Shown here piece by piece: positions 25,539 to 34,322 of a stretch of 64,000 nt of DNA (its first letter is position 1; each line of letters opens with the position of its first letter). The position numbers and the translations under genes are program-made. The notes beneath the pieces are model-generated. The model saw only the letters and a list, made by a program, of their open reading frames with translations, was not told the origin of the DNA and did no database searches. The stretch is from CALCLY01 sp900552775 (lineage in GTDB: Bacteria; Bacillota; Clostridia; UMGS1883; UMGS1540): positions 1 through 64,000 of the forward strand of contig CALCLY010000005.1 of assembly GCA_937966555.1 (NCBI GenBank). Reading direction: 5' to 3'.

Positions 25539-25614
25539 AGGGGTATAGCTCAGTTGGTAGAGCATCGGTCTCCAAAACCGAGTGCCGAGGGTTCAAGTCC
25601 TTCTGCCCCTGCCA
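25539..25614 (+). tRNA. tRNA-Trp (CCA anticodon)
   Basis: Acceptor stem AGGGGTA/TGCCCCT, D arm GCTC-AGTTGGTA-GAGC, anticodon stem TCGGT/ACCGA around loop CTCCAAA with anticodon CCA, T arm GAGGG-TTCAAGT-CCTTC, discriminator G and an encoded CCA (25612-25614). Confidence 0.95.
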
Positions 25615-25629
25615 AATCAAACACATCCG

Positions 25630-25662
25630 AACACATTTCATTAAATCACAATGAAATGTGTT
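25630..25662 (+). terminator. Hairpin after tRNA-Trp
   Basis: 13-base perfect stem AACACATTTCATT/AATGAAATGTGTT with a 7-base loop, 15 bases after the tRNA. The T-tail is poor, so it may be a processing signal instead of a full terminator. Confidence 0.55.
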
Positions 25663-25761
25663 CCTTGCGTTTAAGACCATGCGAAAGGAATTTATAAGAA
25701 TCCTCATATTTTTTCCGCATTCCTGTAAAATTTAAAAAAAATTATTTTTTTAAAAAAAGTG

Positions 25762-25790
25762 TTGACAAACATAAGAAAAAGTAGTATAAT
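25762..25790 (+). promoter_or_regulatory. Promoter of tRNA-Leu
   Basis: Perfect TTGACA (25762-25767), 17-base spacer, perfect TATAAT (25785-25790), 25 bases before the tRNA. Confidence 0.8.
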
Positions 25791-25815
25791 AATTTATGTT
25801 GTCGCAAAGACAAAT

Positions 25816-25899
25816 GCGAGTGTGCTGGAACTGGCAGACAGGCACGTTTGAGGGGCGTGTGCTTATGGCGTACGGGTTCAAGTCCCGTCACTCGCACCA
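25816..25899 (+). tRNA. tRNA-Leu (GAG anticodon)
   Basis: Acceptor stem GCGAGTG/CACTCGC, anticodon stem CACGT/GCGTG around loop TTGAGGG with anticodon GAG, a long variable arm as expected for a class II tRNA, T arm ACGGG-TTCAAGT-CCCGT, discriminator A and encoded CCA (25897-25899). Confidence 0.95.
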
Positions 25900-25903
25900 T
25901 ATC

Positions 25904-25944
25904 GAGTGTTCATAACGTGTATGAAGTTATGAACACTCTTTTTC
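25904..25944 (+). terminator. Terminator of tRNA-Leu
   Basis: 13-base perfect stem GAGTGTTCATAAC (25904-25916) with GTTATGAACACTC (25926-25938), 9-base loop and a T-run. A second GC-rich stem with a T12-like tail lies at 26017-26044, facing the end of the recombinase remnant. Confidence 0.85.
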
Positions 25945-26041
25945 TATGCATATGGTCTTTCAAAAAACTTTATCGCGTGCTGTGTTGTTCGCACAAATAT
26001 GGTACGCGGATTGGGTGCAGGCTCAGCCTGCTTTTTTGTTT

Positions 26042-26266
26042 TTAAGCCGTTTTAGTTGTTCTTAAGTACTCAACCTTAACACCTTTTCTTGTGTTTACTT
26101 TTATCTTGTCGAAATTCTCCGGCATATCAAGCTCACCGATGAACTTGTAATGTATTATAACCTCTTGAGTGCGGTTTAATCCCGTGCCCTCTACTGCGTG
26201 TACCTCAATTCTCTCAATCAGCTCCTGAAGAATCAGATGAAGTACGGTCTTTTTGACAGAGGCTAG
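26042..26266 (-). pseudogene. C-terminal remnant of a large serine recombinase
   Basis: About 73 codons that match the C-terminal tail (DUF4368-type) of large serine recombinases found on clostridial integrative elements: ELIERIEVHAVEG, NRTQEVIIHYKFIGEL, and the ending GVKVEYLRTTKTA. The catalytic and zinc parts are missing, so it is inactive. It lies 140 bases after tRNA-Leu with its stop toward the tRNA, as would be expected for an element excised or decayed at this spot. The sequence upstream (26267-26359) belongs to neither neighbour. Confidence 0.7.
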
Positions 26267-26359
26267 TCTCCGCAGTCCAATACACCATTTACCGACTCCA
26301 CAAATTACGGCAGGTCTGACCGTCTTCCAACCATACGACGAGAGAGGGGGGTGCGGACA

Positions 26360-26626
26360 TATTTGGGGACATATCGTCCTGCGCTCCGATATACTCGATT
26401 TCGATATTCTTTCCTTCTTCAAAGCCTTCGTTTTTAAGTCCTTCGATAAATCCCTTGCGGCAATTATCAAGTGAAGGATGATCCGAAATCTGTGTAATAC
26501 CTATTTTATAGACTTTTTCCGCCGATGCCCCATTCTGAGTATCCGCCGACTTATTTGTCGAACATCCGCAAAGCCTCGTAATTGTCAGCAAAGCTGCCGC
26601 AGTAATTGAAATTACCTTTTTAACAT
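26360..26626 (-). pseudogene. 5' remnant of a TrpX-like ABC substrate-binding lipoprotein
   Basis: The frame from 26621 encodes a lipoprotein signal (KKVISITAAALLTITRLCGC) and the first ~70 residues of a periplasmic-binding-like protein (YKIGITQISDHPSLD, EGLKNEGFEEGKNIEIEY), as in TrpX/DUF534 family transporters of tryptophan or similar. It is broken twice: the only ATG (26626) is out of frame by two bases, and the match stops at 26360 where unrelated sequence begins. It is fused to the recombinase scar on the same strand. No permease or ATPase partner is present. Confidence 0.65.
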
Positions 26627-26672
26627 TTTTTCTCTTCTCGTCTTTCCCATCTTTCTAAACTTTCCTTTAAAA

Positions 26673-26703
26673 TAAAAAAATCTTCGGACAGACAAGACCG
26701 AAG
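26673..26703 (-). terminator. Intrinsic terminator, minus strand
   Basis: CTTCGG (26703-26698) pairs with CCGAAG (26687-26682) across a 10-base loop and is followed on the minus strand by ATTTTTTT. It lies upstream of the broken TrpX-like gene and looks like an attenuator or the end of a lost gene. Confidence 0.6.
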
Positions 26704-26745
26704 GAACAAATATCGCAATATTAAATAAACTCCGCAAAATCTATC

Positions 26746-26777
26746 CTCATCTAATCTCATCTAATCTCATCTAATCT
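26746..26777. repeat. Tandem repeat of CTCATCTAAT, three copies
   Basis: Three exact 10-base copies at 26746-26755, 26756-26765 and 26766-26775, plus a partial one. Its length differences between strains could serve as a marker; no function is evident. Confidence 0.85.
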
Positions 26778-26857
26778 CTGAAACCATAATACCATAAAAG
26801 CATATTTTTATCAACAACTTTTTTTATTTATACTGCATACGGTTTTGCCGGAAAGAA

Positions 26858-26893
26858 GCTGTTTAAAAAGTCGGTTGACTTTTTAAACAGCCC
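26858..26893 (-). terminator. Terminator (type B repeat family)
   Basis: 15-base perfect stem GCTGTTTAAAAAGTC (26858-26872), loop GGTT, GACTTTTTAAACAGC (26877-26891). The GTC-GGTT-GAC loop is shared with 53597-53633. It lies downstream of the minus-strand operon ending at 26988. Confidence 0.75.
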
Positions 26894-26934
26894 CCTATTT
26901 ACGAAGTATAAACTTAAAGAACGGCTTTCAAAAC

Positions 26935-26960
26935 CAATACTTCCTTACCGGGCTGTGGCT
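26935..26960. repeat. 26-base dispersed repeat, copy 1
   Basis: CAATACTTCCTT.CCGGGCTG continues to 26960 and matches 40463-40488 with one mismatch over 26 bases. It overlaps the GGGCTGT terminator stem at 26950-26973. Confidence 0.8.
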
Positions 26961-26973
26961 TTTTAAACAGCCC
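26950..26973 (-). terminator. GGGCTGT/ACAGCCC hairpin after the sugar operon
   Basis: GGGCTGT (26950-26956) pairs with ACAGCCC (26967-26973), 15 bases beyond the stop of the ceramidase-like gene. Probably the first terminator of the minus-strand operon. Confidence 0.6.
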
Positions 26974-26987
26974 CTATACTTCTATGA

Positions 26988-28502
26988 TTAAAAGAGCTTA
27001 TTGATTTCCGCCAAGGTATTTCTCACAAGCAAATCTCCGCCCTCATGGCCGACCTTACCGCTTGCGATAAAAGCGCTGTAATGCTTGCCCTTTTCGGCTT
27101 TCTCCGTAGGCAAATATCCTAACGAACCGCAAGCAAGCTGAACCAGGAAGGTTTGCTCGGCACGGCTTCTCGCTTTAATCTGGTTGCCGTAATTGAGGAA
27201 AAGCTCAAACGGGTTTGTTGCAAAAGCAATATTTCCGATTCTGAGTATATGAACCTCTGTGTCAATCACGTCAATTAACTCCTGAAGCCTCATTCTGCGC
27301 AAAACGCCGAGATAAATCTGAAGGTTTGCGGCATCGTTAAAATCCACATCTCCCTCTTTATCGGCAAAATATTCGCGGATTGCTTTCTTTGCCTCTGACT
27401 CATCTTTAAGCGTTGCACGTCTTAAGGGAAGCTTGAAATTATGGACTTCGTGAACAAATTCATTGCTTTCTTCTTCCTCAAAAAGGCCCTCGTTATAAAC
27501 CTCTATTATTTCATTTGCAATTCGCTTTCCCGCTTTTTTCATGCCTGCAATATCAAACATTGAGGGATCTGCTCTGCGAACCTTTGGATTATTGCGCGTA
27601 ATATTCGGGTCATGGACATCACTCTCGGGCTCAACCCAGCGAACCAGGTCAACCGGGCACTGGTCCCCCGCAGCGCTGCAAAGCGGCAGCAGGAAAATCT
27701 CCTCGCCGAAATGACGTCTCAAAAGCATTTTAACCTCTCCCCAGAAGTCGGGAGATACAAACAGCCTGTGCTGAACACACTGAGCGGGGCACGCAAGATT
27801 TGCCACGATGCCCGAAAGCTTTTTGTTTTCATCAAAAACATATATAAGCTCAATACCGGAATCGTTTCCGCCTTCAAGCTCTGTAAACACGGCGGTATCC
27901 GTATTGCCCCACATCTGAGCGCTTCCGTCGGAATAGCAGGCTCTGCGGCACATCCCCACGGGAGCACGTCCGAAAGCGCTGACAAAAGAGCTTTCTTTTC
28001 TGTTTCTCCAAGCTGTCATAATTGCTTCGGATACCTTTTCGGTCAAAAGGATACTCATTTCTTCATCTGTGATAATATTGTCATTTCCTGTAATCTCCGC
28101 GCTTTCAACATATTTTCTGCCGGAGGGAAGATTTTCCTCCAAAAGGTTTCTGAAGGAGCCTGTAGCAGTCAGCACTTCACTCTCTATGCTCATTTCACGC
28201 TCCGTATAACCGGGACCGGTATGAGTGTGAATGGCGCTTATAATAACCTTATCAACGTCAAGTCCTTCATTATTGTTTCTTATGTTGTTTTTGATTCTTT
28301 CGCAAAGTTTTTCCGTAACACTTACAAGGTCAACACTGCAAAATACAGCCTGGTCGTTTCCCGAGTCAAACGCAAGCGCCGTTGCCGTCACGGGCTTTTC
28401 AACATATTCGGAAATACGCTCCGCAAACTGACCCTGCAATGAACAAGGTTTCTCGGGCGTAATATCCGTTTCCGCCCAGCCGGTTTTAATTCCGTAAATC
28501 AT
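26988..28502 (-). CDS. Neutral/alkaline ceramidase-like protein
   Basis: 504 residues matching the N-terminal domain family of neutral/alkaline non-lysosomal ceramidases, zinc amidases. The zinc-site motif SAIHTHTGPGY and GWAETDITPEKPCSLQGQ are typical; CPAQCVQH and PLCSAAGDQCP follow. Bacterial homologues of this size without a signal peptide are often annotated only by this domain and may hydrolyse other amides. It is last in an eight-gene operon with sugar enzymes, 16 bases after the CapA-like gene. No lipid-related neighbour supports ceramide as substrate. Confidence 0.75.
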   Translation of the reverse strand: MIYGIKTGWAETDITPEKPCSLQGQFAERISEYVEKPVTATALAFDSGNDQAVFCSVDLVSVTEKLCERIKNNIRNNNEGLDVDKVIISAIHTHTGPGYTEREMSIESEVLTATGSFRNLLEENLPSGRKYVESAEITGNDNIITDEEMSILLTEKVSEAIMTAWRNRKESSFVSAFGRAPVGMCRRACYSDGSAQMWGNTDTAVFTELEGGNDSGIELIYVFDENKKLSGIVANLACPAQCVQHRLFVSPDFWGEVKMLLRRHFGEEIFLLPLCSAAGDQCPVDLVRWVEPESDVHDPNITRNNPKVRRADPSMFDIAGMKKAGKRIANEIIEVYNEGLFEEEESNEFVHEVHNFKLPLRRATLKDESEAKKAIREYFADKEGDVDFNDAANLQIYLGVLRRMRLQELIDVIDTEVHILRIGNIAFATNPFELFLNYGNQIKARSRAEQTFLVQLACGSLGYLPTEKAEKGKHYSAFIASGKVGHEGGDLLVRNTLAEINKLF

Positions 28503-28518
28503 TTTATTTACTCTCCTT

Positions 28519-29778
28519 CTATAATTGTACTTTTCCGTTTTCCGAAATATTGATTTTGCTCATCTCGGAAAATCTTGATAAAATTGAATTTTCGGTTGCT
28601 TTTCGCGGCCAGCCGAAGGATGAATGCTTCATCCCGAATCCAAGCTCAACAGGCATAAACTCAAGGCTCTTAAGCTCTCTGTCTTCAATCTCAAATAATG
28701 CGATTACCGATTCTGTCATAGCTCTGCTTCTTTGCAAGCCTATTGTAAAATCGCGTGTGCGTGATTTAAAGACCTCATACACACCTTCTTCGGGCGCAAC
28801 GCCGTATTTTTGATAAAAATCATAAGGGATAATCTTGCAATTTTCAAGGTGCAGAATAAAATCACCGAGAGAATAAAATATCGGCAGCCCGTTATATATT
28901 TCAAAAGGTCTTAAAAGATGCGGTCCGTGACCTATGACGGCATGCGCTCCTTCATCAATGCACATATGCGCAAAATCCTTTAAAAACTCGGGTGTTGTTT
29001 CTAGCGTTTCACCTTCAAAACAGTGAGAATGAACGGACACAAGCACTGTATCTGCCTGAAATTTCGCATCTCTGATTGCTGTCTTTATACGTTTTAAATC
29101 CGTTTTTGACACTTCGCTTAATACCTTAGGCTCGCCGAGTCTGAAAATCATATTGCCGAATCTTACCTCGCCCTCCTCGGGCGGCAACAGATACCCTTGT
29201 TTTTGGTCATCAAGCATTTCCGCATTTAATTTTGTTTTATCGGCAATTTCATTTAACACCTTAAGGTCATCATTGCGGACATAAACCACTTCTTTAATGC
29301 CAAGGGAATTTATCCCCGGTCTTCCGATAAAATCACGAGACTGCTCCCCGGCTTCCGCCCCCGGCGAAAAGTCGGCAGTGCAGGATATTACGGCAGCTCT
29401 TCCGCTCGGAGTATTTATATAAGACGGCCTCGACGCTTCGGCAAGATTTCTGCCGGCGCCCGAATTTAAAAAGCCTGCGGATTTAACGTTTTCAAGTGTC
29501 TGCAAAAAGCCGTTAACCGCAAAATCCATACAATGATTATTTGCGGTTGTTGTGACGTTAAAGCCGAAATCTTTAAGATCCGAAATTACGTTTTTCTCCG
29601 TTCTGAGCCATGTTCCGCCGCTGTATTTTGCAGGATAGCAATCTTCGCAAACAGTTGTTTCAAGATTGAAAAATCTTATATCTCCGCGGCAGATATAATT
29701 CTTGATTTCATCAAAGCCGTCATAGTATCGGGGCAAATTCTTTTGTATCGCACAATCGCCCACAGCAGTAATTTTCAT
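28519..29778 (-). CDS. CapA-family metallophosphoesterase-like protein
   Basis: 419 residues of the PGA_cap (CapA) family, a calcineurin-like fold. Motifs: ITAVGDCAIQ (first metal Asp), NLETTVC, TANNHCMDF (Asn-His), VSVHSHCFEG, and IGHGPHLLRPFEIYNGLPIFYSLGDF. CapA helps make poly-gamma-glutamate capsule, but many homologues lie outside cap loci, as here; there is no capB/capC. ATG at 29778 is chosen with GGAG six bases upstream; the TTG at 29790 overlaps the previous stop region. Confidence 0.8.
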   Translation of the reverse strand: MKITAVGDCAIQKNLPRYYDGFDEIKNYICRGDIRFFNLETTVCEDCYPAKYSGGTWLRTEKNVISDLKDFGFNVTTTANNHCMDFAVNGFLQTLENVKSAGFLNSGAGRNLAEASRPSYINTPSGRAAVISCTADFSPGAEAGEQSRDFIGRPGINSLGIKEVVYVRNDDLKVLNEIADKTKLNAEMLDDQKQGYLLPPEEGEVRFGNMIFRLGEPKVLSEVSKTDLKRIKTAIRDAKFQADTVLVSVHSHCFEGETLETTPEFLKDFAHMCIDEGAHAVIGHGPHLLRPFEIYNGLPIFYSLGDFILHLENCKIIPYDFYQKYGVAPEEGVYEVFKSRTRDFTIGLQRSRAMTESVIALFEIEDRELKSLEFMPVELGFGMKHSSFGWPRKATENSILSRFSEMSKINISENGKVQL

Positions 29779-29790
29779 AATTATCTCCAA

Positions 29791-30888
29791 TCAAGCAAAG
29801 TATTTCATAATTATATCTTTTTCGATTTCAAAGCTTTTTGACACACTTGATTTCTCCAGCCATTCTTCTCTTGTATGAACTCTGCCGCCGTTATAGGTTC
29901 CGACACATACCGCCGGAACTCCCATGGAAAGCGGAATATTTGCATCCGTTGACGCCGAGCAAATCACAACGTCTTCTCCCGAATGTTTTTTCTGAACCTC
30001 CATACAAAATGCCGCCATATCGTCAATCTTCTTTTTATCTACGTTTTGCATGCAGGGTCTGTCACCGACAAGCTCGACGGTTACACAGGCTCCGAGGGAC
30101 TTCATATATTCAAAAATCTCCTCGAATTTCTTTTTCATGTATTCAAGATTTTCAAATGCTTCGCTTCTGTATTCGCAAAGCATCTGAGCCTCCTCGGGAA
30201 TTGTGTTAACGGACGTTCCTCCCGAAATCACACCGACATTATAGGTGGTTTTTGCATTTGTCGGAACCTCAAGCTCATATATTTTTGTAATTCCCTTTGC
30301 CAAAACATCAACGGCGCTCTGATTTCCGAAGCTCCCGTATGAATGTCCGCCTTCGCTTTTAACGGTCACCTTATACCTGTGCGAGCCGACACTTTGTGTT
30401 ACGATCTCGCTGTATACACCGTCAAACGTGTAAAACTCAGCAATATCCTTGCCGTACCTTTCAAATACCGCTCTTGTTCCCTTTAAATTTCCGAGCCCTT
30501 CCTCGCATGAATTAAAGACAATCAAAAGCGTTTTCCCGGGCTTTTTGCCCAAGTCCGATATATACTTCAGATTTGCAATGAGCGACGCAAGGCAAACTGT
30601 ATCGTCTCCGCATCCGGGACAATATATATTACTGTCATCCTCTAAAAGCGGCAACGGCTCCGTATCGGGAAAAACAACATCCGTATGAGCTTCGAAAACA
30701 ACCGTCTCGGGGCTGTTGCCGTCTATTTTAACAATTACATTTTTTGCATCGTCTGTTTCTGCTTTGAAGCCCCATGAATGCAAAATATTTGTTATATACT
30801 CAACTCTTTTATCCTCAAGTCCGGAAGGAGCGGGAATTACGCATAATTCCCGCAAGAGCTTATCGTTTAAATCATAATACTTTTTCAT
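29791..30888 (-). CDS. M20-family metallopeptidase/amidohydrolase
   Basis: 365 residues. Zinc ligands appear in order: FEAHTDVV (His), GCGDDTVC (bridging Asp), NSCEEGLGN (catalytic and ligand Glu), a dimerization lid with GGHSYGSFG, and a C-terminal VHTREEW (His). The family includes peptidase T-like dipeptidases, deacetylases and carboxypeptidases; substrate unknown. In this operon it might cleave an amide or a peptide from a sugar conjugate, which is inference. AAGAGG precedes the ATG. Confidence 0.85.
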   Translation of the reverse strand: MKKYYDLNDKLLRELCVIPAPSGLEDKRVEYITNILHSWGFKAETDDAKNVIVKIDGNSPETVVFEAHTDVVFPDTEPLPLLEDDSNIYCPGCGDDTVCLASLIANLKYISDLGKKPGKTLLIVFNSCEEGLGNLKGTRAVFERYGKDIAEFYTFDGVYSEIVTQSVGSHRYKVTVKSEGGHSYGSFGNQSAVDVLAKGITKIYELEVPTNAKTTYNVGVISGGTSVNTIPEEAQMLCEYRSEAFENLEYMKKKFEEIFEYMKSLGACVTVELVGDRPCMQNVDKKKIDDMAAFCMEVQKKHSGEDVVICSASTDANIPLSMGVPAVCVGTYNGGRVHTREEWLEKSSVSKSFEIEKDIIMKYFA

Positions 30889-30898
30889 AGCCGGCCTC

Positions 30899-32245
30899 TT
30901 AAAGTATTTCTATGCCGAGTATATCGCACAAATCTTTAATCTTATCCGTGTTGTCTCCGTAAGAAATAATATAATGCTGACACATTACGTTCTGAACAAA
31001 ATCCTCTGTATCGCGAATCTTGATTTTCAGGCCGGGAAGCTGCGGCGCAGGCTGCGTCCATCCTGCCTCCTCCCATTTCTGCGGAGTTTCGGCAACGCCG
31101 AGCTCCATGTGCATATAGTAGCTGTCTCCGCAATGCGTCAGACGGCAAAGCGTAACGGTTCCCGTTTTAAGCTTTGAAACATTTAAAATTCCTTCGGAAA
31201 GCTCACCGAACGCAGCCGGCATAACCTTTGTCTCACCGTCTGTCACCTCTGCCGGAACATAATCGGGAACGCCCATTAAGACGCCGTCTTCAAAATACTC
31301 GTAAAATTCAAGATATGCCGCGCACTGCCCCGTCAAATATTTAACCATAAGCTGTGTTACCGCGCCGAGGCAATCGTTTTCGGGAATGGTGCAAAGCTTA
31401 TCAACATCCGAAAGAAGCATGAACACGGGCGCCGGCGGAAAACCGAAAAGCTTTTTCATTCCGTCAACATCCTTAAGGGAAACAGCGTCGCACTTTCTCT
31501 CACGCACAAGAGCAGATACGGCAAGATAAAGCTTTGCCGCAATTTCCATGCTTTCTCTTTTTCCTTCCTTGAGAAAATGCCATTTTGAAATATACTTGTC
31601 TATAACCTCGTTTACCTCTGCATCGGAAATCCCTTCGAGTCTCTTCTCGATATCCATAAGCTCCATCGTTTCGATTTCAGTTCCGATTGTACGCTTTAAG
31701 GATGCGCCGTCATAAAGAGTTCCGTAAAGGTTCATGTCTCTGTATCCGCCCATAAACACTCTCGAATGACGAAGCTTTTCTGCCGCGCACGCGGCGCTTC
31801 CCCATGCTGCAACGCGTTTTGCCGACGACTCTTTTCCGATTATATCATATATGTATTTAAACGTATATCCCATATCGAAAAATGTTTTGCGCAGCGCAGA
31901 CGTCCCCGCCTGGTCGGCTGTTGTAACTATTCTTCCGTCCTCAATCCAGCCGCACAAGCCCCACAAAACCATGGGTTTATTTCTGAAGTGCTCACAAACC
32001 TTTATAACGGCGTGAGTCGGAATCCAGCCCGCAATACAAACAACGAGAAAATCAAAATCCTCGCTTTTAAGCTTTTTGACAGCTTTTTCTATGTCCTTTT
32101 CTTCATAATCGTCGGTTATCGGGAAAACAGACACGGTATCGACGCCGGCATTGTTTAAATCCCCGAGCGCTTTTCCGCATTTTTCTTCCAAAATCTCAAT
32201 AGGTGTGTTTACTTCGCCGAATCCGGCAAAACCAGCTTTAATCAT
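30899..32245 (-). CDS. L-fucose/L-arabinose isomerase-like protein
   Basis: 448 residues, related to the fucose/arabinose isomerase superfamily, which interconverts aldoses and ketoses with Mn2+. Visible elements: the N-terminal Rossmann-like IKAGFAGFGEVNTP, DFLVVCIAGWIPTHAVI, WGLCGWIEDGRIV, and a substrate-binding C-terminal domain. I choose ATG at 32245 with AAAGGA upstream; another ATG at 32263 overlaps the stop of the kinase gene. Its pairing with an FGGY kinase suggests a ketose route (isomerize, then phosphorylate). Confidence 0.75.
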   Translation of the reverse strand: MIKAGFAGFGEVNTPIEILEEKCGKALGDLNNAGVDTVSVFPITDDYEEKDIEKAVKKLKSEDFDFLVVCIAGWIPTHAVIKVCEHFRNKPMVLWGLCGWIEDGRIVTTADQAGTSALRKTFFDMGYTFKYIYDIIGKESSAKRVAAWGSAACAAEKLRHSRVFMGGYRDMNLYGTLYDGASLKRTIGTEIETMELMDIEKRLEGISDAEVNEVIDKYISKWHFLKEGKRESMEIAAKLYLAVSALVRERKCDAVSLKDVDGMKKLFGFPPAPVFMLLSDVDKLCTIPENDCLGAVTQLMVKYLTGQCAAYLEFYEYFEDGVLMGVPDYVPAEVTDGETKVMPAAFGELSEGILNVSKLKTGTVTLCRLTHCGDSYYMHMELGVAETPQKWEEAGWTQPAPQLPGLKIKIRDTEDFVQNVMCQHYIISYGDNTDKIKDLCDILGIEIL

Positions 32246-32259
32246 ATTGTTTGTTCCTT

Positions 32260-33663
32260 TCATACAGGATTTAATAAATTATCCGTCATTTTATATCGGG
32301 AAAACACCTCGTCATAGTTAACTCCGGAGGAGCTGAATGTTTTGTCGGTTAAAACGATTTTCACGCAAGCGCTCTTTACGCTTTCAAACACGCCACAGCC
32401 CACTCCAGCCAGAATCGCAGAGCCCAGGCAGGCGGTTTCCCTGTTTTTCAGAGTGTTGAGCGTTTTCCCCGTCATATCGGCCTTGATTTGACACCACAGC
32501 GGACTCATTGCACCGCCGCCCATAATTTTAATGCTTGTTACGTTGTACGGCAGATATTCAATGTTTTCTCGAAGCTGAGCCGAAACCGCTTCAAGTATGC
32601 TGCGCACAAAATGTCCTCTCGTATGCTGAAGCGTTACACCCGTAAAGCTTCCCTTTGCGGACGGATTGTATTTCGGCATTGTGCTGCCGGAAAGATGCGG
32701 AAGCATTGTAAGCCCGTCGCAGCCGGGCGGCACCTCCTCAGCCAGTTTGTCAAGATCTGCAAAGGAAAAATCCTCGCAAAAATTGTTTTTAAACCATTTG
32801 AGCGCTATGCCTGCCGTCTGCGTCCAAAGAATACGGGCATATCCTCCGTCAAAATTATAGTGGCACGGAATAATACTGTCAGGGTCATATGCCGGAATAC
32901 TGTTGCAGGGGGCGAAGAGAACCATTGAGGTCCCCGTCATTTCGCTTATATCGCCTTCGTGCAAAACGCCTGCGCCGATAGCTGCGGCAACCTGATCCAT
33001 GCCGCTTGTCATAACCTTGATACCGTTATAATCTCCGACATATTGAGCGCTGTCAAAAAGCCTTGGAAGCTTTTCCTTCGATACACCCAGGAAAGTCAGC
33101 ATTTCGTCCCACCACTCGCCGTTTCTGATGTCAAAGTAAAGCGATGATGACTGCAGCGATTTTTCCGTGACAAATTCACCCGTAAGCTTATAAAGAATAT
33201 AGTCCTCAAGAAGAAATATCTTTCTTGTTTTCTCAAAAACCTCAGGCAAATTTTTCTTAAACCATAAAAGCTTTGAAGCGGGCCATGTGGCTGTTATTTC
33301 GGGCTGTCCGGTTATTTCGTAAACCTTTCTGTTTCCAAAAGCCTCTTTTATTTCCAACGCTTCTTCCGATGCTCTGTTGTCAAGCCATACCACGGCATTA
33401 TGCAAAGGCTTACCGTTATCGTCTGTCAAAATCAGAGTTTCGCATTGCGTATCGACAGCCAGCGCGTATATCTCCGCTTCGGCGCGCGCATCGCTTATTG
33501 CCGTTTTGACTATATCGATATAATCATCGGCAGCAAATTCAACCGTGTCACCGCTTGTTATTAAATTATAATCATATGTACGGCAAAAAAGCATTTTACC
33601 GTTTTCGTCAAAGGCTGCGGCCTTTACGGAGGTTGTTCCGACATCAATTCCGAGTAAATTCAT
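32260..33663 (-). CDS. FGGY-family sugar kinase (xylulokinase-like)
   Basis: 467 residues. ATP:sugar phosphotransferase of the actin/hexokinase fold: N-terminal LLGIDVGTTSVKAAAFD, VVWLDNRASEEA, the catalytic stretch VMTSGMDQVAAAIGAG, and the C-terminal GGGAMSPLWCQIKADM (ATP site). Most like xylulokinase/ribulokinase subgroups, but the substrate is not certain. GGAGG precedes the ATG. It sits directly upstream of the isomerase-like gene and overlaps its alternative start. Confidence 0.88.
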   Translation of the reverse strand: MNLLGIDVGTTSVKAAAFDENGKMLFCRTYDYNLITSGDTVEFAADDYIDIVKTAISDARAEAEIYALAVDTQCETLILTDDNGKPLHNAVVWLDNRASEEALEIKEAFGNRKVYEITGQPEITATWPASKLLWFKKNLPEVFEKTRKIFLLEDYILYKLTGEFVTEKSLQSSSLYFDIRNGEWWDEMLTFLGVSKEKLPRLFDSAQYVGDYNGIKVMTSGMDQVAAAIGAGVLHEGDISEMTGTSMVLFAPCNSIPAYDPDSIIPCHYNFDGGYARILWTQTAGIALKWFKNNFCEDFSFADLDKLAEEVPPGCDGLTMLPHLSGSTMPKYNPSAKGSFTGVTLQHTRGHFVRSILEAVSAQLRENIEYLPYNVTSIKIMGGGAMSPLWCQIKADMTGKTLNTLKNRETACLGSAILAGVGCGVFESVKSACVKIVLTDKTFSSSGVNYDEVFSRYKMTDNLLNPV

Positions 33664-33677
33664 TTATGCCTCCGGTT

Positions 33678-34298
33678 TTATCTCTTCTGCTGCAATGTGT
33701 AATGTACATCGTCAGCCTTTTCTTCATCGGTGTATTTGCGTAATGTGTTAATTGTTTCGCCGTTGTTCCACTTTCTGTCGCCCACATCCTCGCATGTACC
33801 CATAACGGTTACGTTAAGCTGTCTGTGACGAGCGCGAACGTGATCCCAGTCAACAAAGTAAATATGAGCAAACTCGCCGCCGTCAAGCACACCGTCTTTA
33901 ATTGTCATGGTTTCGCTTCTTCCGAAGAATACAGAACGCAGATGTCCGTCTGTGTTCATGCTTGTGAAGTCGCCCGGTTCGTTTACGTGTCTGCCGAACT
34001 GTGTATGAATCGGGCCGGGATGACGATACTGATGCTCTTCGGCAAAATCGGGTATCATCTTCCTCATAATATCGAGCAAATCATGCTGTAAATACTCGAT
34101 GTCAAACGAATCGATATCGTGTGAGCATTCCTGAATCATTACGGAACAGGTTGTGTGATGCGACGCGATGCAAACCGTGCCGTTTTTAACGCCCGAAGCC
34201 TCTACAATCTCAATAATCTCCTTTGATACATCGTGAAAAGTCGGTATCCATCCTCTTGACTGAAGCTCAAGCTCCTTCTGAAATACTTTAAATTCCAT
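33678..34298 (-). CDS. YjbQ-family (UPF0047) protein
   Basis: 206 residues, somewhat longer than the usual ~140. The family core is clear: VCIASHHTTCSVMIQE (His-His), LLDIMRKMIPDF, and HLRSVFFGRSETMTIKDG ending in IYFVDWDHVRARHR. YjbQ proteins were reported to have weak thiamine-phosphate-synthase activity, but they often lie in sugar operons and the physiological substrate is unsettled. The C-terminal ~35 residues after the core are extra. GGGGAG precedes the ATG. Confidence 0.82.
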   Translation of the reverse strand: MEFKVFQKELELQSRGWIPTFHDVSKEIIEIVEASGVKNGTVCIASHHTTCSVMIQECSHDIDSFDIEYLQHDLLDIMRKMIPDFAEEHQYRHPGPIHTQFGRHVNEPGDFTSMNTDGHLRSVFFGRSETMTIKDGVLDGGEFAHIYFVDWDHVRARHRQLNVTVMGTCEDVGDRKWNNGETINTLRKYTDEEKADDVHYTLQQKR

Positions 34299-34322
34299 CT
34301 TAAAATCTCCCCTTTAAAAATT

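Larger units (their letters stand above)
26627..26987. other. Intergenic region with terminators and short repeats
   Basis: No gene seen. It holds a minus-strand hairpin with A/T tail (26673-26703), three copies of the 10-mer CTCATCTAAT (26746-26775), a type B terminator (26858-26893) and another GGGCTGT stem (26950-26973), plus a 26-base stretch (26935-26960) repeated at 40463-40488. Confidence 0.7.

Noticed and set aside
26627..26760. T-box or trp leader for the TrpX-like remnant
   Set aside because: There is a hairpin with T-run on the minus strand, but no T-box GGGTGGnACCGCG-like sequence on that strand.
28201..28442. Plus-strand frames antisense to the ceramidase-like gene
   Set aside because: No start signals, atypical composition, and they mirror conserved codons of the opposite strand.
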